64,000 bases of DNA. Source: Dipteris shenzhenensis (lineage: Eukaryota; Polypodiophyta; Polypodiopsida; Gleicheniales). A program made the position numbers and the translations under genes. The DNA lies in the NCBI GenBank assembly GCA_047967505.1, contig CM106540.1; one strand, 5' to 3'. Shown piece after piece: positions 56,912-64,000 of this stretch. Every line of letters begins with the position of its first letter. Position 1 is the stretch's first letter. The notes under the pieces were generated by a model. It was given only the letters and a program-made list of their open reading frames with translations, did not search any database and was not told where the DNA came from.

Positions 56912-58352
56912 TGGTGAGGGTGTTCTCTCGAAGAAAACAAGAAATGAGATTCAACAGAGTGATTGTAAAAGCCTCATTTCTTCTTTTCTCCCACCGAACA
57001 CCCTCGCCATCTCTGCCCAGTCCTTCCCCATCGCACATCGTGTTCCATAGCTTGATGCTCAAAATGAATCCTCTGCACGATGGCTTAATGAATTCTGTGC
57101 ACGGTCATTTAATTCCTCGGTGGAAAATGTAAGAAAATAATACAACGCCTATGCTCAACAGATAATAGGATCTCGTACGCAAGAGAGAAAACAAGATAGT
57201 ATGGAGAATCAAAAATTTGATTACTGTAGAACTGATACAATAGATGGCGCTGCCTCCCAACCGTGCGCTCCTGTGAAAGAAGCTTCGATGGCATGCTGAA
57301 AACAGTAGAAGACGGAGGCTGAATGCTAAGAAATAAGGGTTGCTGTATCCAGTGATGAAATGGGCTTCACGGGCTTGCACTTATATAGGCACTAGTCGTA
57401 GTCAGTTAGGCTCAATTGGGTGGCCGACCCAGTCCGCCCAAAACGATCAATTGGAGGTCGCGAAATAGGCCACCGACCATATGATAGAACTAGTGCACAA
57501 AACAGAGCAACTGACCTACGGTCATTGTTCGGCCCACAACCATCCGGGATCATCTGAGGCTCCAAACGGGCCCCGCAACTCGAGAGTGGGCTGCCCCGAG
57601 AAATGCTCCGTCTACCCTCAGTGCGGTCACTCAAGGGATGCCTTCTCGCACTTGCATGTAGCCTAGTTGGCGGTGTGCCAACTCTATCTGAAGTCGTCCA
57701 GCCATCAGGCCACACATGGCCCCCATCTGGTGTCCAAACCAGGACCAACCGGATAACCGAGCTACTCAAATGCCTTCTCCTCATATGGGGGGCTTACAAG
57801 TAGAGTTAGCTGGTTCCCGCATAGTTACACGAGAGTGGAGCATTGATATCTAATAGAAAATCCATGTGATTAAAACAGTTTTAATCTCACAAAAGGACTA
57901 TCAATGCGTAGAGCAAACATCCTACGACACCCCGCCAAGTGATTATCAACACCTAGAGTTTTCCCCCTAACTCATAGACAATGTAACAAAGCCACAGCAT
58001 GAGACAACAGCTCAACGGGCGGTGGAGTGAAATCAGACGAGAAAATCGTTCTAATGGATCGTTTTTTTAGAGATAAATTGTGTCTTCCCTTGAGTTCATT
58101 AAATTGAAAAAGTTTTTTTTCCGAAGATCAGAGGCAAAATCCTGAACATAGTCTTGACACACGATTACATACATCCAGAGCTCGCATTTAGTTTGTTGAA
58201 TCAAATTATTAGAAGGACATACTTGAGCGAGTATTCCAAACATACTCTTAGCAGTTATTTTGTTGAATCACTTATTCAATTTTCAGTGACCGAGTATCCC
58301 AAACATACTCTTAGCATTTATTTTGTTAAATCACTTGTTCAATTTTCAGTTC
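56912..58352 (-). repeat. Right arm of palindromic locus (contains a solo LTR)
   Basis: The reverse complement of the left arm at 44262-44907: CGTGTTCCATAGCTTGATGC, CCTCGGTGGAAAA [LTR] GAAAATCCATGTGATT, CCGAAGATCAGAGGCAAAAT and GAGTATTCCAAACATACTCT. The far end has a ~70-bp tandem duplication (CCAAACATACTCTTAGCA twice). The centre of the former palindrome lies within about 56912-57010. Confidence 0.85.
57128..57855 (-). mobile_element. Solo LTR of copia family A in the right arm
   Basis: 728 bp; on the minus strand it corresponds to TGTTAGATATC...TTTTCTTACA, with one end mutated (plus ...CTAATA). It is flanked by GAAAA at 57123-57127 and 57856-57860. The left arm has the uninterrupted site GATTTTCTGCCGAG at about 44690, with a single copy of the 5-bp target. 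Confidence 0.95.
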
Positions 58353-59301
58353 TCCTCATCATCGAAACCATTCTCCAAGATTCTGTGTCGCACGTTCAAG
58401 CTCAAGACCCCCTTGCAAACATAGAGCTCCTTTGTGAGCCAATCTTTTTCAAATGCCTTGAGTATATCTCTAAGGATATGTTCTTGAAGCTCAACCTTTA
58501 TCTCCAACTGATCTCTATTGTTGTTAATTTGGTTGCTCAATTCCAAACTATGACAACCTGGGTTTCATGCCAAGGAGATTTGACCTATGTAGACTCTCGC
58601 CTTGGGATTTGGCCACATTCGAGTCCAGCACGTTGATGTTCCCTCTCTACGATCTCCATCACGTCCTCCAACTTTTTTTTGAAGCATCTTTTTGAGACGA
58701 CAGCAAGGTCAAAGCCTTTTTGTATGATCCTCTTACTCAAGCTAAAAATCTATGTACCTTTGGTTCCCAAGGTTCTAACGGTGGAAGAGATGTAGCGGTT
58801 CAGTTTCCTCCCAATTTCTTTGAGCAAGCTAGTTAAAAGGATCTCCCGTGTTGCATAGATTCTATCGTACAAGCTGATTTTTTTTTTGTCTTGTTGTCCT
58901 GAAGAGCCATGACTTGTGCTTGCAATCCTATGAATGGATCTTGTAGGTTTCCTTCTTTCATGAGTAACATGATATCTCCTCTCTCCTTCTTCGATTGAAG
59001 AGAATTCCCCAAAAGTGGCTTTGCGTTGCATCTATAAACTTTTGTCTCGGTGGGATTGAGACTGCAAGTCCTTCTGACAACGACCCTGTTTGTGTCGATC
59101 AAACGAAAAGCCTTTCAGCGCAGGTTTTCTTTCTCCTCCCTCAAGATGGGGTCGTTTCGATGTCATGCCTGATACTTTAACGCCTGCGGATACGTTAACT
59201 TATTGTATGACAGCTGTGTCTCGAAAGCTTTAAAGTAAATTCTGCAAAAGCAAAAAGAGCATGAATTATGCAAAGATTTAATGGAAAAATGCAGAAGACT
59301 C
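58353..59301 (-). other. Decayed coding-like segments, family unknown
   Basis: The minus strand has a 66-codon frame at 58346-58546 ('LEIKVELQEHILRDILKAFE', helical and charged) and an 89-codon frame at 58833-59102. The sequence between them stays coding-like only with frame changes. No domain was recognised. It could be a coiled-coil pseudogene fragment. Confidence 0.3.
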
Positions 59302-59399
59302 AATCAAACTACGCTTCATAAGATTGCGAAGTACCACAATCAACAAACTCAAGATTGTTGATCGTGATACTTAGCAATCTCATGAAGCGCAGTTTGATT
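59302..59399. repeat. 45-bp inverted repeat with 8-nt loop
   Basis: Arms 59302-59346 and 59355-59399 match at 40 of 45 positions. Four of the five differences are transitions. The loop is ACTCAAGA. The transcript would form a near-continuous hairpin. Confidence 0.9.
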
Positions 59400-60338
59400 A
59401 ATGAACTCAAGATCCTTAGAGAATTTGTGGTTATGGTTCGAAGCTTGCTGGAGCTCCATTACTTTGTTTCGGGATGCCCACTGACAAGTGTTGCCACATG
59501 GATGTGAAAGGCTCACAGTCCCCGGCGGAGATTTTGGCTCGTAAAGTGCAGACGACCAGTAAGGATAATGAGAAAGCTATAAATAACCGGCTCATAACCT
59601 GGCGTCTTTTGAAGAATCACTTAAGAAAGATCTGACAACATGAAGGAAGTTGAGATCGCTTTCCTTGAGCACGATCTCCAAAGAATCAATATAAAAAAGA
59701 AGGAAGGCCAACGAAGGGGGCTCAAGATGTGGATGTTTGGAGTGTTTTTGTTTGCTAAGTTTTGGGAAGGTGTGATGTTTCGATGGATGGGATCGAGTGG
59801 CCTTCTTTTGGTTTGGGCGTGTCAGATATTTATGGTCCTTTAGAGGTTGTGATCCTTCTAGGGGTTGTGGAGTTGAGGGAGTATGTCAGTTTTTGTTGGG
59901 TCTGGGGTTTCTAGTGGTGGGAGTGTTCCGGCGGGTTTTCAGTTGGGTTGATTGGAAACGCAGTGCCATTCTTGCAGTTGGATGAAGATGAGGAATGTGT
60001 TGTTGTTCGCTGAGTGTGGTAGCAATAGAAGTCTTGCAAAGGATGAGTGAACGGGTCGAAGATTTGATAAGTGAAGAGAGGTTAACGATTTTGATGTGAG
60101 TGTGAGGATATAGTGTCTTGATTATTGTGATCTGAATGACATGTTGAAACGTTTTTTCCTACAAGAGGTAAAGGTTGATGGGAGTTTGTACCTTCCGGAG
60201 ACTTTGATGGGGATGTTTAGGTGTTTCAGGAGGATGCTGCGTAGGGAGCAAGAGGTGAGGGCCGCTTCGTCCGGTAAGATTGACGTGCTAGTTGATATCA
60301 TGCAAAATCCTTTATTTCCTGACTTGTAGGTCTGCGTG

Positions 60339-60940
60339 CAACTAGATTTAATTGAAGAGTTACCTGAAACCCTTGTAATCCTCAATCGTAGGGGTGGAGT
60401 GATTAGAGAACAAAACGTTTTGTATAAGAACTTGTCAAATTCATGTTTTTTGTGTGGTCTATCTGACCACATAGTTAAAAGCTTCCCCTTGAAGTGATCC
60501 AAGTCCAAAGGGAACACTGATGCACCTCAAATTCCTAAAGGAAAATGGACTCCCAAACAGCCGGAAGCTCCCAAACAGTTGGAAGCTCCCGTTCGTCTAA
60601 TCAACCCGATTAAACCGAGAAAGGACGGCACTCTGCTACTTGAACCCAAGCTTACCCTTGACATTCCGATGAAGAACGCTTTCGAGGCGTTATCAGAGAC
60701 GGTCCCTGAACCCAACCTCCAGCTCATTCCCAAGCTTGAACAGGGAGAAGAATGGGCCAAGGACTTTGAGGATGAAGTTATTAAGAGCAATGATATGTTG
60801 ACTGAGGACTTTGATGAATTGGAGGAAGATCTTCCTCTTCCCCCTCAACCAGATAAAGAAATAGTGGTCAAAGGAAAACCTACGGTCACAGCTCAAACTG
60901 TCTACAACCAAAGGTCCTACTGTGCATGCAAGTAGCCCAA
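60339..60940 (+). pseudogene. LINE ORF1 remnant, second copy
   Basis: Homologous in order to 7609-8370: 'VQLDLIEELPETLVILNR', 'VLYKNLSNSCFLCGLSDHIV' with the zinc-knuckle spacing CX2CX4H but Ser in place of the last Cys. A TGA follows at about 60495. Then 'KNAFEALSETV', 'GEEWAKDFEDEVIKSND' and an acidic Pro-rich tail are open to 60935. No ORF2 follows, so this is an isolated ORF1 fragment. Confidence 0.65.
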
Positions 60941-61497
60941 ACCCCAGGCCAAAAAGGGGCAAAAAAATCATGGCATCTTGGAGTTATGATAGTGACCTCG
61001 AACTTTTCTGCGTGGAGATCAAGAACCATGAACAAGAGCACCTCAAGACCTTAAACCAAGAATGTCATTTCAACGATCCATCTACTAAGAGACTGACTGA
61101 GACTGATCATGTGAATGATACTGACTGAGACTGATCGTGTGAATGATAATCAGTTGGCTGCTTCTGGTTGTGCAGAACTGCTTATAACTATAATTTTGTA
61201 ATCATGATTGTATATCTTTTGAGCTGCTTATAATTTAAACCTTGCCCCCCCCTGTTGTTACCGCCATGAACAAATCAGTTCAATAGGGTTCTGATAAGGA
61301 GAAGGACATTGACTGTGTTGTCGGCGTAGGAGAAGAGCGCAAAATTTTGAATGATTTGGATTTTTGCACTGTGATGCGGTCTGACTTTTTGAGGAGTCAC
61401 GACGAGCTGGGGGAAAATGTTGAGTGTGTTTTTGTAGTGTTTGCTTTTGTTTTGGGGTTTGTTGCTATTTGTTAAGTTGTTTGTTTCGGTTGTGTAG

Positions 61498-61699
61498 ATA
61501 CAACGAGAGGCTCAACAAGAATTACACTGTGAGCTTGAATTGGTACCAGAAAAGTGATTTTCATCCAGGTGTTCGTGTGCATGAGGTCGATGTGGTTCGT
61601 ATGTTTGATTAGCTTATGCGTCATTTGCCTACTATTCAAGAGGGTGTTCCGAATTCAAAGTTTCTTTTTCTACAGGTTATTGAGAATGTGCAGAGCCAG
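61498..61699 (+). pseudogene. Exon-like segment with flanking splice consensus
   Basis: 202 bp preceded by ...TTCGGTTGTGTAG and followed by CAG/GTGGGT. It reads 'LNKNYTVSLNWYQKSDF', 'VRVHEVDVVRMFD', a TAG (about 61609), and 'LMRHLPTIQEGVPNSKFLFL'. A 71-bp putative intron (61700-61770, ending TTTGGCAG) leads to another open piece. The protein family was not recognised. The joining frames do not match cleanly, consistent with a pseudogene. Confidence 0.3.
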
Positions 61700-62384
61700 G
61701 TGGGTTCGTGTCTGTATTTTTTATGTGATTGTTTTTCTTTGTGATGTTGATTTAGTTTGTGGTTTGGCAGGAATGGTTCAATACAAATCACATTTTTTAG
61801 AAGATGTTGTTGGTTCGGTCGATGCTATGTATAATTGGTGGAGCTTATAGGGAAGAAACAGGAAAAGTGGTGACTTCGACTTCTTTGTTTGAGGCTTAAG
61901 GCATCAAGAGGCCTTGCATGAAAGAGATAAGGCTAGCAGTGATGTTATCCTGCCTCTACCGTGGCTGGACGCACCCCAGCTGGCTGAAGAGACTACTCAC
62001 CCTTCAAGGCAAACAACTTCGACCCCAAAGACCACTCAACCAGGTCAAGCAAAAGCTCCAGAAGAAACGGGGAAGGAAACACCGGTTCTCAATAAGATCA
62101 ACGAGATGTTGCAGAAAGCCAAGAAGGGGAAGCCCTCGATGCATGTAACCACCACTGAATCTCCCTCCCCAATGCGATTTGTATCAATGGTTTTTTTGAC
62201 AAAAAGTTTGACTATTATAGAGATGCTCTCTATATCATTGCTTATTTACTATCTATAGCCTTAAATTGCCATGAATATCCCAAGCACCTCTATCTCTCTC
62301 TACACGAATACACATTACGAAAAGAGGTTGGATTTGAAATAAACCCTCTATGATTCCTGGGCCCTTACTAGTCACTATCTTATT

Positions 62385-62505
62385 TCATCTATCTTCCAAT
62401 ATAGGTAGCATTGGCTATCTTCCAATATAGGTAGCATTGGCTATCTTCCGATATAGGCAACATTGGCTATAGCAAGAAACCTCCACCACTCTATCTTTTC
62501 TAACA
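62385..62505 (+). mobile_element. 3' end of an LTR with internal triplicated 26-mer
   Basis: CTATCTTCCAATATAGGTAG + CATTGG occurs three times in a row (about 62390-62470). The sequence ends TTTTCTAACA just before a primer-binding site. The LTR start was not located. It is cut off 3' by the insertion at 62639. Confidence 0.65.
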
Positions 62506-62517
62506 TGGTATTAGAGC
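62506..62517 (+). promoter_or_regulatory. Primer-binding site (one mismatch)
   Basis: TGGTATTAGAGC follows the LTR end directly. It differs from TGGTATCAGAGC by one C-to-T change. Confidence 0.75.
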
Positions 62518-62638
62518 CCTAAAGGAGATTCACAAGTGTTGGCAGCTCAAAGGCAAGAACATTGAAGAAGCCTAGATCTTGGTTCAAGCTTGTAGAAATC
62601 AACTTCTACATTTGAAGGATAGATGTCCATGTGATAAG

Positions 62639-62990
62639 TGTGAAGATAGTGGGAGAGAGGGAAGGAGTCTACTTGTGGCTTTCTCACATGCACAATGGGG
62701 GAATACACACAAAGGTGGAGGCTGAAAACAGTTTTCCTCTCCTTCGTTGTGAAAGCCAAAAGAACTCTAGTACAAAGAAATAGAAGAACCCTATATGTGG
62801 GTCTCAAAACCAAACTCAACTAACTAAGATGGCATACTAACTGAGCCACAAACTAGAGTAGATAAGGATAGCTGTCATCTAGCTATTATTCATGGGCGGT
62901 GTACCAACCGCATCTCTAGCTAACAAGTCGGTGACATAAATGCACAACGGTCACCTTGGCATATCGCGAGTGGAGCTCGATATCTCAACA
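62639..62990 (-). mobile_element. 3' LTR of the second C-family element
   Basis: Starts TGTGAAGATAGTGGGAG and ends ATCTCAACA like copia C, with roughly 20 differences. The preceding five bases are ATAAG; the partner duplication lies outside the window. Confidence 0.93.
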
Positions 62991-63016
62991 CTCCCCCTCG
63001 AGCTCAATCCCAATTC

Positions 63017-63785
63017 CTACACACCAAGCAGGTCTCTGAACTTGCACAGCTTCTCTGCGCCCAATGCCTTCATGAATATGTCAGCTACCTGATCCTCTGT
63101 GCTGACATAAGCTAGATCAATAAGACCTAGTAAAACCTTCTCCCGCACATAGTGATAATGCACCTCAATATGCTTTGTTCTAGCATGAAAGACTGGGTTC
63201 TTTGCCAAGCGTATATACTGCTCATGTTGTCACAATAAATGACAACTGGCCCATCTGTAGACTGAGATGCATATCATAAAGTAGCTTATGCAACCAAGCT
63301 ACCTCACATGCAGCCATTGCTACACCCCTGTACTCAGCCTCTATGCTCGACAAGGCAACTGTAGGTTGTTTCTTGCTGCTCCAAGTGACTGCAGCACTCC
63401 CAAAAGAGAACACATATCCATTGGTAGATCGTCCATCAGAAATACTACCAGCCCAATCAGCATCAGTGTATCCATGCAGCTGTATCTGAACCCCAGCCTC
63501 ATAAAATAGTCCTTACTGCAATGTGGACTTCACATACCTGAGTATGCGTCTAGCTGCATCCAAATGTGGTTTCCTTGGAGCCTGCATAAACTGACTTACC
63601 AATCCAACAGCATAGCTTAGATCTGACCTGGTAATAGTCATATAAATCAAACTTCCTACTATGCGTCTGTACATAGTAGGGTCTTCCAAAAGCTCACCTG
63701 CATCTGTGCTTAGCTTCACATTCTGCTCCAAAGGAACTGAAATAGGCTTACAGCCTGTCATTCCATATTTGGACAGCATGTCCAA
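63017..63785 (-). pseudogene. C-family RNase H and RT connection, frameshifted
   Basis: Three frames carry 'LSKYGMTGCKPISVPLEQNV' and 'YRRIVGSLIYMTITRSDLSY' (63785-63513), 'WSSKKQPTVALSSIEAEYRG' (63413-63222), and 'KNPVFHARTKHIEVHYHY' to 'DQVADIFMKALGAEKL' (63208-63017). Frameshifts near 63215 and 63265 and a TAA at about 63514 break it. CAG codons here align with the TAG codons of copia C at 49761 and 49968. Confidence 0.9.
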
Positions 63786-64000
63786 TCCATACTGCCTCTG
63801 TAAGAGCTATATCCCACTTGGTGATCTAATCACCTCAATGCCCAAGAAATAACGCAGCTCTCCCAAATCCTTCATCTCAAACTTCTGCCTCAATAGCATT
63901 TTCACATGAAGGATATCTTCATCACTATCACCTGTGATGATCAAATAGCATGGCCCGAGATACCTCTCCAATATGCCTGTTTTTCCTTTCTGCAATTCCA
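63786..64000 (-). pseudogene. C-family RT fused to integrase by internal deletion
   Basis: The minus frame joins the integrase-side sequence ('KGKTGILERYLG', shifted) to the RT segment 'LIITGDSDEDILHVKMLLRQ', 'MKDLGELRYFLGIEV'. TAG at 63807-63809 sits where copia C has CAG. The YVDD catalytic box is lost with the deletion. Confidence 0.88.

Larger units (their letters stand above)
59430..62279 (+). pseudogene. Coding-like remnants with possible short introns, plus LINE ORF1
   Basis: Several plus-strand segments look coding: about 59460-59635 ('PAEILARKVQTTSKDNEKAI'), 59640-59730 ('KEVEIAFLEHDLQRINIKKK'), 60150-60330, 61498-61699 and 61880-62160 (Pro/Thr/Lys-rich). They are separated by T/G-rich stretches ending in AG. 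A LINE ORF1 copy sits in the middle. There is no continuous frame and no recognised host-gene family. Interpretations include a decayed gene, a chimera of captured fragments, or a decayed LINE with flanks. Confidence 0.35.
62639..64000 (-). mobile_element. Second copia C-family element, internally deleted, runs off the window
   Basis: Minus-strand 3' LTR (62639-62990), RNase H and RT C-terminus follow in order. At about 63945 the sequence jumps to the integrase region corresponding to about 51587 in element C, omitting about 1.4 kb that includes the YVDD box. The 5' part is outside the window. It is clearly diverged from C, with many substitutions and indels in the LTR. Confidence 0.93.

Noticed and set aside
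9111-63809. Nuclear reassignment of TAG/TAA to glutamine
   Set aside because: Considered because TAG so often sits at Gln positions. Against it: sister copies have CAG at the same sites; TAG also replaces Trp (family A gag) and Lys (near 63020); TAA is rare compared with TAG; frameshifts and TGA stops are also present; and long copia frames use CAG/CAA normally. CHG-context deamination explains the pattern better.
1-64000. tRNA or rRNA genes
   Set aside because: No cloverleaf with A/B boxes and no rRNA core sequence was noticed. The only tRNA-like sequences are retrotransposon primer-binding sites.

Overview
This window looks like a gene-poor, repeat-dominated stretch of a large land-plant nuclear genome. 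The evidence is Ty1/copia retrotransposons primed by initiator tRNA-Met (TGGTATCAGAGCC binding sites), an L1-type plant LINE, an interstitial array of the plant telomere unit TTTAGGG, AT-rich low-complexity spacers, and nonsense changes that follow plant CG/CHG methylation contexts. The species cannot be fixed from the sequence. No intact host gene, tRNA, rRNA or CRISPR array was recognised. All protein signal comes from mobile elements or decayed coding remnants.

Layout. 1-7.6 kb is low-information spacer with small tandem duplications and one GC-richer island (2.44-3.74 kb). 7.6-10.25 kb is a decayed LINE (ORF1 remnant, endonuclease start, reverse transcriptase), followed by a coiled-coil coding remnant (10.3-10.9 kb) with eight in-frame TAG codons. 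11.4-16.1 kb holds short minisatellites and duplications. 16.3-21.9 kb is a tandem array of about eight and a half 0.4-0.8 kb units. Each unit has a lead block, a variable (TGTA/TG/TA)n tract and a long foldback built on a short palindromic core half-site GGCAGCGCGTT. Three further foldbacks (21.9-22.7 kb) have different arms, and two of them carry a related core. 26.5-30.8 kb contains two truncated copia pieces of one LTR family (here 'A') in opposite orientation, each beside the same flanking repeat. A solo A LTR with a perfect target duplication lies at 34.5-35.0 kb. 37.3 kb is the orphan 3' end of a short-LTR element. 39.1-40.15 kb is a minisatellite of palindromic 22-mers separated by poly-C tracts, followed by CT-rich DNA and the telomere-like array (41.9-42.06 kb).

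44.26-58.35 kb is a well-resolved nest. An inverted-repeat (palindromic) locus was invaded by copia element B (short 169/170-bp LTRs, target duplication AGAGA). B was invaded by copia element C (5,548 bp, 352-bp LTRs differing at three positions, duplication CACTT) and by a solo LTR of family D (duplication ATAAG). The right arm of the original palindrome was hit by a solo A LTR (duplication GAAAA), and the left arm preserves the matching empty site. 58.35-62.3 kb contains decayed coding segments, a hairpin and a second LINE ORF1 remnant. 62.3-64 kb has an LTR end plus primer-binding site, then a second C-family element carrying an internal deletion and running off the window.

The features therefore do not form operons or pathways. 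They record successive insertions, LTR-LTR recombination, deletions and mutational decay. The two most unusual signals are the foldback array with its shared palindromic core and the consistent appearance of TAG where the family or a sister copy has Gln CAG.
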